Shown piece after piece: positions 1 to 9,800 of a stretch of 64,000 nucleotides of DNA. A program made the translations under genes and the position numbers. The notes under the pieces are model-generated. The model saw only the letters and a program-made list of their open reading frames with translations. It searched no databases and had not been told where the DNA came from. Source of the stretch: Prodigiosinella aquatilis (GTDB taxonomy: Bacteria > Pseudomonadota > Gammaproteobacteria > Enterobacterales > Enterobacteriaceae); contig CP128857.1 in assembly GCA_030388725.1 (NCBI GenBank), positions 4,650,001 through 4,714,000 on the forward strand, given 5' to 3'. The first letter of the stretch is position 1. Every line of letters begins with the position of its first letter.

Positions 1-2
1 CC

Positions 3-434
3 GGGGATGTGGCACAGAAAAAACGACTGCGTATCTTGGATGATTTCACCCATGGCAATTTGGATATTCTGGTCGCCACCGATGTTGCTGCCCGTGGCCT
101 GCATATCCCCGCCGTTACCCACGTATTCAACTATGATCTGCCGGATGACTGTGAAGACTATGTCCACCGCATTGGTCGTACAGGTCGCGCTGGTGCCAGT
201 GGTTACTCAATAAGCCTGGCTTGCGAAGAATACGCACTGAATCTTACTGCTATTGAAAGCTATATTGGACACCATATTCCTGTCAGCAAGTATGACAGCG
301 ATGCATTATTGACCGACTTACCCGCACCGAAGCGGCTGACTCGTCCGCGTTCCAATAGCGGCCCTCGTCGGCACAATTCACCGCGTCGTAGCGGAGCCGG
401 AGCACCACGTAACAACCGTAAACGAGCGAGCTGA
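3..434 (+). CDS. rhlB: RhlB ATP-dependent RNA helicase, C-terminal part (5' cut by window)
   Basis: DEAD-box RNA helicase of the RNA degradosome, which unwinds structured mRNA for PNPase/RNase E. Only the last 143 codons are in the window; the reading frame is open to the left edge, so the gene begins upstream. The visible part holds the end of the helicase C domain: the ATDVAARGLHIP stretch (motif V) and HRIGRTGRAG (motif VI, arginine fingers), followed by the basic Arg/Pro/Asn-rich tail typical of RhlB. The tail is low in complexity and differs from E. coli, as expected for this region. gppA follows after 7 nt on the same strand, as in E. coli, so the two are probably co-transcribed. Confidence 0.96.
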   Translation, partial: GDVAQKKRLRILDDFTHGNLDILVATDVAARGLHIPAVTHVFNYDLPDDCEDYVHRIGRTGRAGASGYSISLACEEYALNLTAIESYIGHHIPVSKYDSDALLTDLPAPKRLTRPRSNSGPRRHNSPRRSGAGAPRNNRKRAS

Positions 435-441
435 TTCGCCG

Positions 442-1938
442 ATGCCAAGTTCTTCTTCGCTTTATGCGGCTATTGATTTAGGTTCCAACAGCTTTCACAT
501 GTTGGTGGTGCGTGAAGTCGCTGGCAGTGTGCAGACAATGTCTCGCATTAAACGTAAAGTTAGGCTGGCAACAGGACTGGACGCACAAAACTGCCTCTCA
601 CTGGAAGCAATGCAACGTGGCTGGGCATGTTTGAAACTGTTCTCAGAACGCCTGCAGGATATTCCGCCCGAACAGGTGCGGGTAGTGGCTACAGCGACCT
701 TAAGGCTTGCCGTCAACGCTGACGAGTTTTTGCAGCAGGCCCGACATATCCTGGGACTACCTATTCAGGTTATCAGTGGTGAAGAAGAAGCCAGGCTGAT
801 TTATCAAGGTGTTGCCCACACGACTGGCGGACCGGAACAGCGGCTGGTTGTTGATATCGGCGGTGGTAGTACCGAACTGGCGACCGGCACGGGTTCTCGC
901 ACCACTCAGCTATTCAGTTTGCCGATGGGTTGCGTTACCTGGCTTGAACGCTACTTCGGCGATCGTAATCTCGGTTCAGATAATTTTGCACATGCCGAAC
1001 AGGCAGCAAGAGTGATGCTGCATCCGATAAAAGATGCCTTACGACAACAAGGCTGGCAAATCTGTGTCGGCGCTTCAGGCACGGTTCAGGCGCTACAGGA
1101 AATCATGGTGGCCCAGGGTATGGATGAGTACATTACCCTGGACAAGCTCCAACAGTTGAAACAGCGCGCTATTCAATGCAACAAACTTGAAGAACTGGAA
1201 ATTGAAGGGCTGACGCTGGAACGTGCCTTGGTTTTCCCCAGCGGTCTTTCCATCTTGTTGGCCATTTTTCAGGAACTAGAAATCAGTACCATGACGCTGG
1301 CCGGAGGTGCACTGCGCGAAGGACTAGTCTACGGTATGCTGCATTTCCCCGTCGATCAGGACATTCGCCACCGGACCTTGCATAATCTGCAACGCCGTTA
1401 TTTGCTGGATGCCGAACAGGCTAAGCGCGTCAGTCTGCTGGCAGATAGTTTCGCACAACAGGTGGCGCTTGACTGGCAGCTGGATAATCGATGTCGGGAG
1501 TTACTGCAAAGCGCCTGCCTGGTACATGAAATTGGACTTAGTATCGACTTTCGCCAGGCTCCACAACACGCCGCTTATCTGGTTAGCCATAGTGATTTGC
1601 CCGGCTTCACCCCGGCCCAAAAGAAGTTACTGGCCACTTTACTGAATAATCAAAGTAACCCACTGGATCCCATACCGTTAACCCAACAGAATGCATTGCC
1701 AGTGTTACAGGCACAACGGCTTTGCCGTCTGTTACGATTGGCAATTATTTTCGCCAGTCGACGCCGTGACGATACATTACCGAACGTCAGTCTGCGAGTG
1801 GAAGGAGAGACACTGCGGGTTACTCTACCGGCGGGATGGCTATCCCAACACCCGTTGCGGGCAGAAACATTGGAGCAGGAACGGTTATGGCAAAGCTATG
1901 TCCACTGGACGTTGATCGTGGAAGAAAATCCCGCCTGA
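442..1938 (+). CDS. gppA: Guanosine-5'-triphosphate,3'-diphosphate pyrophosphatase GppA
   Basis: Hydrolyses pppGpp to ppGpp in the stringent response and belongs to the ASKHA Ppx/GppA phosphatase family. The 498-aa product aligns along its whole length with E. coli GppA. The N-terminal AAIDLGSNSFHMLV is the phosphate-1 loop, VISGEEEARLIYQGV and VVDIGGGSTEL are the family signatures, and the C-terminal half is the helical HD-like domain (LVHEIGLSIDF). The ATG lies 7 nt after the rhlB stop. Downstream there is no gene for about 460 bp until the pectinase gene; in E. coli rep is the neighbour here. Confidence 0.97.
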   Translation: MPSSSSLYAAIDLGSNSFHMLVVREVAGSVQTMSRIKRKVRLATGLDAQNCLSLEAMQRGWACLKLFSERLQDIPPEQVRVVATATLRLAVNADEFLQQARHILGLPIQVISGEEEARLIYQGVAHTTGGPEQRLVVDIGGGSTELATGTGSRTTQLFSLPMGCVTWLERYFGDRNLGSDNFAHAEQAARVMLHPIKDALRQQGWQICVGASGTVQALQEIMVAQGMDEYITLDKLQQLKQRAIQCNKLEELEIEGLTLERALVFPSGLSILLAIFQELEISTMTLAGGALREGLVYGMLHFPVDQDIRHRTLHNLQRRYLLDAEQAKRVSLLADSFAQQVALDWQLDNRCRELLQSACLVHEIGLSIDFRQAPQHAAYLVSHSDLPGFTPAQKKLLATLLNNQSNPLDPIPLTQQNALPVLQAQRLCRLLRLAIIFASRRRDDTLPNVSLRVEGETLRVTLPAGWLSQHPLRAETLEQERLWQSYVHWTLIVEENPA

Positions 1939-2023
1939 GATAACCACAGATAGCGATATGCTATCTCTGCTGATAACACTCGGTGATAATATTCGAACCG
2001 ATAAAGATCTCCCCATAAGCCCA

Positions 2024-2046
2024 CACCGCACTATTTCTGGTGCGGT
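2024..2046 (+). terminator. Hairpin downstream of gppA, possible weak terminator
   Basis: A 7-bp stem (ACCGCAC at 2025-2031 with GTGCGGT at 2040-2046) closes an 8-nt loop about 90 nt after the gppA stop. A second small dyad, AGATAGC...GCTATCT, sits at 1948-1966, close to the stop. Neither has a strong following T-run, so termination is only a guess. Confidence 0.35.
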
Positions 2047-2200
2047 CACACCGCATCGTCGCTCATTATCATGATCCTGGTTTGTCAACATTCTCAAGAA
2101 TCATTACCGTTTTTTTGATTTATACACACCGATTTGTGATCCCGCACCGAGTAAGAGCAAAAGCACTAGATGTATTTTACAAAACGTCATTCTTATTAAA

Positions 2201-2217
2201 GTAAAATTATGTTTCAC
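2201..2217. promoter_or_regulatory. KdgR-like operator upstream of the pectinase gene
   Basis: The 17-mer GTAAAATTATGTTTCAC fits the imperfect palindrome expected for KdgR, the pectin-catabolism repressor (core TRAAAY...RTTTYA). It lies 184 bp before the start codon, which is far for a simple operator. The downstream repeat element at 2223-2340 may have displaced it, or another promoter may exist. A half-site resembling a CRP box (TGTGA at about 2135) is also present. Confidence 0.45.
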
Positions 2218-2222
2218 ACCTA

Positions 2223-2340
2223 TCATATTTCAAGTTGCAGATGCGTTGGCCATACTGACTCACCCGAATCACTTACCTGAGTCAACTCATCAAGATGTTT
2301 CTGCTTGCCATCTTTCCGTAATTTAAGATCTATTGGATAT
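2223..2340. repeat. Imperfect palindromic intergenic repeat element
   Basis: About 118 bp with imperfect inverted ends: TTTCAAGTTGCAGATGCGTT on the left, and on the right a stretch whose reverse complement reads roughly CTTAAATTACGGAAAGATGG. An inner perfect 7-bp dyad, TGACTCA (2256-2262) with TGAGTCA (2278-2284), sits between them. It resembles the ERIC/YPAL-type palindromic repeats scattered through intergenic DNA in Yersinia, Serratia, Pectobacterium and relatives. I saw no second copy in this window, so family membership rests on memory of such elements. Confidence 0.5.
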
Positions 2341-2400
2341 ATAAAAATAACCGGATGAAAAAAACCACTTTAGCTGATTAATGATAAGGAACGAACGAGA

Positions 2401-4236
2401 ATGAACAAGCATCTTTTCTCCCTTCCTGGAACTTGCAGAATATCCGTCATGTCGCTTCTGCTAGCGGCAACCATCATGGCTACAACATCATTCGCGGCCG
2501 TTCCCTCCCCGCAAGCGCCACAGCAACTGAAGGTACCCACGCTAGCTTATGACGACCACAGTATCGTACTGGTTTGGGATACCCCCGAAGATACATCGGC
2601 GATTGTCGACTACCAGATTTACCAGAATGGCCGATTGATTGGGCTGGCCAGCCAGAATAGCGATGAACACTCGCCTTCCAAACCCTATATCAATGCATTT
2701 TACGCCAACGATAAAACCAATTTTCATCATAAAATTGTAATACAAAACGCAAAGATTGAGGGTCTGAAGGCTGACACCCAATACCGGTTTACCGTTCGAG
2801 CTGTCTATAATAATGGCTCTACATCAAGCGATAGTAACGTAGTCATTGCCAAGACGACCACTGTGCCGCCGATAGTTAATATCACCCAATATGGTGCCAA
2901 AGCAGACGGGGAAACCATTAATACTACGGCTATCCAGAAAGCCATTAATGCCTGTCCGCCTGGCTGCCGGCTTGATGTTCCCGCTGGGGTATTTAAAACT
3001 GGCGCACTATGGCTGAAAAGCGACATGACGCTGAATCTGATGGCCGGAGCCACACTGTTAGGCTCGGATAACCCATCCGACTACCCTGACGCCTACCAGC
3101 TTTACAGTTATTCATCTCAGAAACGTCCGGCATCACTGATCAACGCAATTGACAAGAACAGCGCCAAACCCGGCACCTTCAAAAACATCAGAATTGTCGG
3201 TCAGGGCGTAATCGACGGAAATGGCTGGAAATTCGCTACCACCGGGGAAATCAAAGATGAAGCAGGGAATATGTTGCCGCAGTATATGAAAGGCAACAAC
3301 ATCACCGTCGAACAGGATGGTATTCTGGCCATGAATCAAGTGAAGAGAGCGATAGGAAGCGGTATCAGCGCCAAAATCGCGTATAGCCAGTATCGTTCCA
3401 GCCTGATAACCCTGAGAGGCGTAGAAAACGTCTATTTGTCAGGTATTACCATCCGCAACCCGGCGTTCCACGGCATCATGTTCATGGAAAATCGTAACGT
3501 AGTGGTTAATGGCGTCACACACCAGACATACAACATTAACAACGGCGACGGTATCGAATTTGGCAATAGTCAGAACATGATGGTGTTTAACAGTGTGTTT
3601 GATACCGGGGATGACAGCATTAACTTCGCGGCGGGTATGGGAGCAAAAGCGCAACATCAAGAACCAACCCAACATGCCTGGATATTCAACAACTACTTCC
3701 GTCATGGGCATGGCGCGGTGGTGATGGGGAGCCATACTGGCGCCTGGATTGAAGATATTCTGGCGGAAAACAATATCATGAACATGACAGATATTGGTTT
3801 GCGTGCGAAAAGCGCCACAGCCATCGGCGGCGGTGCCCGTAACGTGACATTCCGCAATAACGCCATGAAAAACCTCTCCAAACAGGCTGTGATAGTGACA
3901 CTGAATTACAGTGACACAAATGGCTCCATTGACTATGAACCAGCGGCCACGCCGGCACATTTTTACAATTTTACGGTGAAAAACGTGACTGTTCAGAACT
4001 CCACCGGTAACAAGCCAGCCATTGAAATTGCCGGTGACAGTAAACACGGCGTTTGGCACAGCCAGTTGAATTTCAGTGATATGAAACTGGACAAAGTGAT
4101 GCCGACGTCCATTAGTGATCTTAAAGATAGCCACTTCAATCATCTGGTCTTCACCAACCTGTTGAGCGGCAGCACACCGTGGAAGTTCGGAACGGTAAAA
4201 AATGTCAGCGTAGACGGCAAAATCGTTACACACTGA
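2401..4236 (+). CDS. pehX: Exo-poly-alpha-D-galacturonosidase (GH28), PehX-like, exported
   Basis: Pectinase predicted to release digalacturonate from the non-reducing end of polygalacturonate. The 611-aa protein begins with a Sec signal peptide (hydrophobic stretch SVMSLLLAATIMATTSFA, cleavage near residue 33). Next comes a fibronectin-type-III-like domain (about 38-152), then the GH28 right-handed beta-helix starting at VNITQYGAKADG. Expected GH28 active-site residues are present: D383 (NGDG), D404-D405 (TGDD), G436-H437-G438 and R468/K470 (RAK). In Dickeya and Pectobacterium such enzymes are KdgR-regulated and cross the outer membrane by the Out type II system or stay periplasmic. The gene stands alone between gppA and rep, which are adjacent in E. 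coli, so it is an accessory insertion. It could equally be named pehV, pehW or pehN; the subfamily symbol is less certain than the function. Confidence 0.9.
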   Translation: MNKHLFSLPGTCRISVMSLLLAATIMATTSFAAVPSPQAPQQLKVPTLAYDDHSIVLVWDTPEDTSAIVDYQIYQNGRLIGLASQNSDEHSPSKPYINAFYANDKTNFHHKIVIQNAKIEGLKADTQYRFTVRAVYNNGSTSSDSNVVIAKTTTVPPIVNITQYGAKADGETINTTAIQKAINACPPGCRLDVPAGVFKTGALWLKSDMTLNLMAGATLLGSDNPSDYPDAYQLYSYSSQKRPASLINAIDKNSAKPGTFKNIRIVGQGVIDGNGWKFATTGEIKDEAGNMLPQYMKGNNITVEQDGILAMNQVKRAIGSGISAKIAYSQYRSSLITLRGVENVYLSGITIRNPAFHGIMFMENRNVVVNGVTHQTYNINNGDGIEFGNSQNMMVFNSVFDTGDDSINFAAGMGAKAQHQEPTQHAWIFNNYFRHGHGAVVMGSHTGAWIEDILAENNIMNMTDIGLRAKSATAIGGGARNVTFRNNAMKNLSKQAVIVTLNYSDTNGSIDYEPAATPAHFYNFTVKNVTVQNSTGNKPAIEIAGDSKHGVWHSQLNFSDMKLDKVMPTSISDLKDSHFNHLVFTNLLSGSTPWKFGTVKNVSVDGKIVTH

Positions 4237-4253
4237 TAGTGCTTCGTCGCAAG

Positions 4254-4285
4254 AAAAAACCCGGGTGGCAGTTAGTGCTGCCCGG
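4254..4285 (-). terminator. Intrinsic terminator for rep (between convergent pehX and rep)
   Basis: A GC-rich hairpin (CCGGGTGGCAG at 4261-4271 against CTGCCCGG at 4278-4285, small bulge) is followed on the minus strand by six U residues (A-run 4254-4259). On the plus strand it has only a short T-run, so it probably serves rep mainly and pehX weakly. Confidence 0.75.
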
Positions 4286-4331
4286 TTTCACGTCCAGGAG
4301 AGATATTTATGGATGCACATGCCCGTCAGGA

Positions 4332-6356
4332 TCAGCTTTTTTCCCTGGCTTTCGCCAACTGTGCTCGCAAATTTTCCAGATGATTCTGCCCTTTCTGCAT
4401 CCTCTCCTGCGGGCTTACCACTTTGCGTTCCGTTTCCCAGATAACATCATCCTGTGGAAGTTCTAGTAGGAAACGACTTGGATCCGGACGAACCAGCTCG
4501 CCGTACTGCCGACGCTCCCGACACAAGGTAAATGTCAGTTCCCGTTGAGCACGGGTGATACCGACATAAGCGAGGCGCCGCTCCTCATCCACATTGTCTT
4601 CATCGATACTGGTCTGATGCGGTAACAATCCTTCTTCCATACCGACCAAAAACACATAAGGGAACTCCAATCCTTTTGACGCGTGCAATGTCATCAACTG
4701 AACCTGATCCAGATCTTCCTCATTTTCAGCGCGTTCCATCATATCCCGTAACGTAAAACGGGTAACAACCTGAGTTAACGTCATCGGCTCATCCAGATCG
4801 TCGCCTTTCAGCATTTCCGTCATCCAGCTAAATAATTGGTTAACGTTTTTCATGCGCATTTCAGCGGCTTTCGGGCTGGGAGAGGTTTCATGCAACCAAC
4901 TCTCGTAACCCAGGCCATGAATCAGGTCACGCACTGCCATTACAGGCTCTTGTTCTGCCAAACGGGCGATCTCCGCCATCCACTGAGTAAAACGCTGTAA
5001 CGATTCCAAACCACGACCGGTCAACACTTGGCTCAGCCCGAAATCAAAGCTGGCGCTGAACAGACTGCGATTACGCTGATTCGCCCACTCGCCCAACTTT
5101 TGCAGCGTCGCCGGCCCTATTTCCCGCTTCGGCGTATTTACAATGCGTAAAAAGGCGCTGTCATCATCCGGATTGGTCAATACTCGCAGATAGGCCAGCA
5201 GATCCTTGATTTCCGGACGAGAGAAAAAGGACGTTCCACCAGAAATCTTGTAAGGAATGCGGTTTTGCATCAGCATCTTCTCGAACAGACGTGACTGATG
5301 GTTGCCGCGATACAAAACCGCATAATCGCCGTACTGGGTTTTGTTGATAAAATGATGGGCAATCAACTCCCCAACGACCCGCTCTGCTTCATGATCCTCG
5401 TTATTGGCCGTGATGATTTTCAGTTCGCTGCCGTAGCCCAGCTCGGAATACAGTCGTTTATCAAACACATGAGGATTATTGGCGATAAGAATATTTGCCG
5501 CTTTCAGAATACGACCGGATGAACGGTAATTCTGCTCCAGCTTGATAACCTGTAATTGCGGAAAATCCGTCTGTAACAACACCAGATTCTGTGGCCGCGC
5601 CCCGCGCCATGAGTAAATCGACTGGTCATCATCCCCCACCACGGTAAACCGCGCCCGGCTTCCCACCAGCAATTTCACCAACTCATACTGGCTGGTATTG
5701 GTGTCCTGATATTCATCCACCAGCAGGTAACGCAGGCGGTTCTGCCAACGCTCACGGACGTCTTCATTACGCTTGAACAACAAGGTAGGTAACAGGATCA
5801 AGTCGTCAAAATCCAGGACGTTACAAGCACGCAGATGCTCGGTATACAACCGGTAGCAATGGGCAAATAGCTTATCCCGCTCAGAACTGGCCCGCGCCAT
5901 CGCCAGAGCAGGGTCAACAAGATCGTTTTTCCAGTTGGAAATGGTGGAAATCAACTGCTGTAACAGCGTCTTATCATTCTCCAGCCAGGTTTCCGTCAGC
6001 TCTTTCAGCAACGCCATCTGGTCCTGATCGTCAAATAACGAAAAATTGGACTTCATTTCCAGCGCAGTATATTCCCGTTTGATGATTTCCAGCCCCAGGG
6101 TATGGAATGTGGAGATCATCAGACCACGGGCTTCTTTACGTCCCAATGTCTGCGCGACACGCGCTTTCATTTCCCGAGCCGCTTTGTTGGTAAAGGTCAC
6201 AGCAGCGATATGTCGCGCTTGATAGCCGCACACCCGTATCAAATGCGCTATCTTTTGAGTAATAACGCGCGTTTTGCCAGAACCCGCCCCGGCCAGCACC
6301 AAACAAGGGCCGGTAACGAATTCAACAGCATGTTGTTGGCTGGGGTTTAAACGCAT
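4332..6356 (-). CDS. rep: ATP-dependent DNA helicase Rep
   Basis: Superfamily 1A 3'-5' helicase that works with the replisome, binding DnaB and removing protein roadblocks. At 674 aa it matches the E. coli Rep length. Walker A GAGSGKT is near residue 23, motif II VDEYQDTN, motif III GDDDQSIYSWRGA, motif IV QNYRSS, motif V TLHASKGLEF and motif VI YVGITRAQ. The C-terminal tail ends in a basic segment (LAKAREKS), consistent with the DnaB-interacting end. It is divergent from ppiC with about 160 bp between start codons. Confidence 0.98.
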   Translation of the reverse strand: MRLNPSQQHAVEFVTGPCLVLAGAGSGKTRVITQKIAHLIRVCGYQARHIAAVTFTNKAAREMKARVAQTLGRKEARGLMISTFHTLGLEIIKREYTALEMKSNFSLFDDQDQMALLKELTETWLENDKTLLQQLISTISNWKNDLVDPALAMARASSERDKLFAHCYRLYTEHLRACNVLDFDDLILLPTLLFKRNEDVRERWQNRLRYLLVDEYQDTNTSQYELVKLLVGSRARFTVVGDDDQSIYSWRGARPQNLVLLQTDFPQLQVIKLEQNYRSSGRILKAANILIANNPHVFDKRLYSELGYGSELKIITANNEDHEAERVVGELIAHHFINKTQYGDYAVLYRGNHQSRLFEKMLMQNRIPYKISGGTSFFSRPEIKDLLAYLRVLTNPDDDSAFLRIVNTPKREIGPATLQKLGEWANQRNRSLFSASFDFGLSQVLTGRGLESLQRFTQWMAEIARLAEQEPVMAVRDLIHGLGYESWLHETSPSPKAAEMRMKNVNQLFSWMTEMLKGDDLDEPMTLTQVVTRFTLRDMMERAENEEDLDQVQLMTLHASKGLEFPYVFLVGMEEGLLPHQTSIDEDNVDEERRLAYVGITRAQRELTFTLCRERRQYGELVRPDPSRFLLELPQDDVIWETERKVVSPQERMQKGQNHLENLRAQLAKAREKS

Positions 6357-6514
6357 GGTTCATCTTGCTCACTGATCAAACGAAAGGCGATTGTAGCAAA
6401 AGTCAGGGCAGTCTTGTTCGGCTGATTCTGGTGTTGGAATGCGCTCTGCATTTCCATTTTATGACCGTGCAATGTTACATTGCGCGCCAGTTTTTCTATC
6501 AAAAGGTACTCAAC

Positions 6515-6796
6515 ATGGCAAATACAGCAGCAGCGTTGCATATTCTGGTCGATACGGAACAACAGGCAAACGACATTCTGGATCAGTTGGAAAAAGGAGC
6601 AGATTTTCAGCAGATGGCACAGAAATTCTCAACTTGCCCATCCAAACGTAGCGGCGGAGATCTGGGCGAGTTCCGCCAAGGCGACATGGTTCCGGCATTT
6701 GATAAAGCCGTATTTTCCGGTGAACTACTCAAGCCATTCGGCCCGGTGAAAACCCAGTTCGGCTATCACATCATCAAAGTGTTGTATCGGAATTAA
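6515..6796 (+). CDS. ppiC: Peptidyl-prolyl cis-trans isomerase C (parvulin)
   Basis: Small cytoplasmic parvulin-type rotamase of 93 aa, the exact length of E. coli PpiC. The chosen ATG gives MANTAAALHILV, colinear with E. coli; a longer open frame upstream has no homology. Family signatures include the first-strand histidine (LHILV), GGDLGEFRQGDMVPAFDKAVF and the C-terminal TQFGYHIIKV. It is divergent from rep and convergent with putA. Confidence 0.96.
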   Translation: MANTAAALHILVDTEQQANDILDQLEKGADFQQMAQKFSTCPSKRSGGDLGEFRQGDMVPAFDKAVFSGELLKPFGPVKTQFGYHIIKVLYRN

Positions 6797-6807
6797 AGGG
6801 AAATAAC

Positions 6808-6840
6808 CGGCTGTCGCCCCTGTTACCGGGAAGACAGCCG
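6808..6840. terminator. Hairpin between convergent ppiC and putA
   Basis: An 8-bp stem, CGGCTGTC (6808-6815) with GACAGCCG (6833-6840), encloses a smaller inner dyad in the 56-bp gap between the two stop codons. There is no clear T-run on either strand, so termination is likely but not proven. Confidence 0.5.
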
Positions 6841-6851
6841 ATAAACCCGTG

Positions 6852-9800
6852 TTATCCAATTGTCATCAGGCTGGCATTCCCACCCGCTGCCGCTGTATTC
6901 ACACTCAAGGCACGTTCATACACAAGCCGTTCCAGCAGAATGTTGGTTTCACCCTGGGCCAGCCCCTGCACCGAAACAATTGCCCCTTCCCGCTGAGCAA
7001 TCTGCTCGCTCAATACCCGCAGTTGATCCGCATCGCCGTGATAGATCACGGCGTCGAAGGCAATATCTCCAGCCTGCCAGTCAACACTCTGTTGAATACG
7101 TTCCTGCACTACCACGGGTAAACGGCGATACAGTTCGCGCAATGATGGTGTGTCGGGCCACAGAACCTGACTTCCTACCGCCAGTACGGCGGCCAGTTGC
7201 AACAGTACATCGTCATCATTATCTGCCAGACACAGCACCCGCTCACGGGGCTGTAACGCATAAGTATTACGTTCGCCCGTCGGCCCGGACAACAACCGCA
7301 CGGTTCCGCCCAATCCCAATTCGGCATAACGCTGACAACACTGCGCCAAATGACGATAATTTTCCGCTATCGCCCAGGCTTCCAGCGCCTGATGTGCTGT
7401 TAATAAGGCGTCTCGATGAGTGGCGTCAATCGGTTGTTCGCTATCCTGTCGCATCAGTCCTTGCATCACCGCGTCATCAGGGCGTTGTGACAGCAGCCGG
7501 TATAGATACAACGGCCCCCCGGCCTTTGGTCCCGTACCGGAAAGTCCCTCGCCACCAAACGGTTGTACACCAACCACCGCGCCCACCATATTGCGGTTAA
7601 CGTAGAGATTACCGACTTTTGCTGTGGCCGTTACCCGAGCAATAGTTTCATCAATACGGGTATGCAACCCCAACGTCAGGCCGTAACCGGCCGCATTTAT
7701 CTGGTTGATAAGCTGGTCCAGATCCTGGCGTTGATAACGTACAACATGCAAAACCGGACCAAACACTTCTTTTTTCAGCTCATCAAAACTGTCCAGTTCA
7801 ATCAGCGTCGGTGGGATAAAATGTCCTCGGGCCCATTCATGTTCATCCTGGGAGTGGGAGTATGCCGCCTGAAAGACTTTACGCCCCTTGGCGCGCATCG
7901 CCTGAATATGGCGCTCAATACCCTGTTTCGCGTCCGCGTCAATCAACGGCCCAATGTCAGTCGACAGGCGTTCCGTGTTACCCATCCGGCATTGCGCCAT
8001 TGCGCCACGCAGCATCTGTAATGTGTGTTCCGCCACATCCTCCTGCACACACAAGATCCTGAGCGCGGAACAACGCTGCCCGGCACTATCAAACGCAGAG
8101 GCGATAACATCGGTGACTACCTGCTCCGTCAACGCGGAAGAGTCAACAATCATCGCGTTCAGTCCGCCGGTTTCAGCAATCAATGGTGTTGGCCTTCCCT
8201 GTGGGTCAAGACGACCAGCAAGGCTGCGCTGTAAGATTGCCGCCACTTCGGTTGAACCGGTAAACATCACACCACGTACCCGGCTGTCGTTGACCAACGC
8301 CGCACCAACCGTCTCTCCCGCCCCCGGAAGCAGTTGCAGGACGCCAGTCGGGATACCCGCCTCCAGCAGTATTCGTACTGCTTGTGCCGCAATCAGCGGT
8401 GTTTGCTCCGCCGGTTTTGCCAGCACACTGTTACCTGCCGCCAGCGCGGCAGACACCTGTCCGGTAAAGATTGCCAGGGGGAAGTTCCACGGGCTGATAC
8501 ACACTACCGGTCCCAATGGACGGTGTGTATCATTGGCAAAGTCAGTTTTTACCTGCCCGGCGTAATAACGCAGGAAATCCACCGCTTCACGCACTTCGGC
8601 AATCGCATTGGCAAAGGTTTTACCAGCTTCACGTACCAGTAATCCCAACAAATGCTGGAGCTGACTCTCCATAATATCAGCGGCACGCGCCAGAATCGCG
8701 GCCCGCTCAACGGACGGGGTGGCAAACCAGATAGCCCCGGCATTAACGGCAGCGCTCAGCGCTTGTTCAATTTCCACACTCTGCGCTTCCCGCACATAGC
8801 CCACAATGTCTCGCGGTTCCGCCGGATTCAATACCGCCTGCGCCTCTCCGGTTTCGATTTCACCGTCAATCACAGGATCGGCATGCCATAACTGAGTAGC
8901 GCTGGTCAGTAAGGCACTGGACAACGATGCAAGACGATGCTCATTGGAAAGGTCCAGTCCACTAGAGTTGATACGTTGATCACCATAAAGCGAGCGGGGC
9001 AACGGAATACGCGGATGTGGAACGCCGACGCAGCCCTCCTTCACCGCCAACGCGTCGACCTCGCTGACCGGATCGGCGACCAATCGTTCCAACGGCAGTG
9101 TATTGTCCGCGATACGGTTCACAAATGAGGTATTAGCGCCATTCTCCAACAGACGTCGCACCAGATACGCCAGCAAGGTTTCATGCGTCCCTACTGGCGC
9201 GTAAATCCTGCATGGTCGATTCAGTTTGCCATCGGCGACCTTACCTACCACCTGCTCATACAGCGGTTCCCCCATGCCATGCAGACACTGGAACTCATAC
9301 TGCCCTGGATAGTAGTTATTACCCGCCAGATGATAAATGGCACTCAATGTGTGCGCATTATGCGTCGCGAACTGTGGATAAATCAGATTCGGTACAGCAA
9401 GCAGTTTACGGGCGCAAGCCAGATAGGAAACATCGGTATACACCTTACGGGTATAGACCGGATAGCCTTCCAGACCGTCCATCTGGGCGAGTTTGATTTC
9501 ACTGTCCCAGTAGGCGCCTTTGACCAGACGAACCATCAGACGGCGGCGGCTGCGTTGCGCCAGATCCACCAGCGCATCAATCACCAACGGACAACGTTTC
9601 TGATAAGCCTGAATCACAAAACCGATGCCATTCCAACCGGCGAGCTGAGGTTCAAAACAGAGGCGCTCCAGCAAATCGAGGGATATTTCCAGCCGGTCTG
9701 CCTCTTCCGCGTCAATATTAATGCCGATGTCGTACTGACGAGCCAGCAATGTTAACGATAGCAGTCGAGGATACAACTCCTCCATCACTCGTTCATGCTG

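Noticed and set aside
3439..4233. 264-codon open frame antisense to the pectinase gene
   Set aside because: It is a shadow of the GH28 coding sequence; no motif or ribosome-binding site supports it, and the sense gene is certain.
4309..4383. Short ORF with AGGAG before an ATG (about 24 codons) after the pehX terminator
   Set aside because: It overlaps the 3' end of rep in antisense and has no recognisable similarity; the Shine-Dalgarno match is probably chance.
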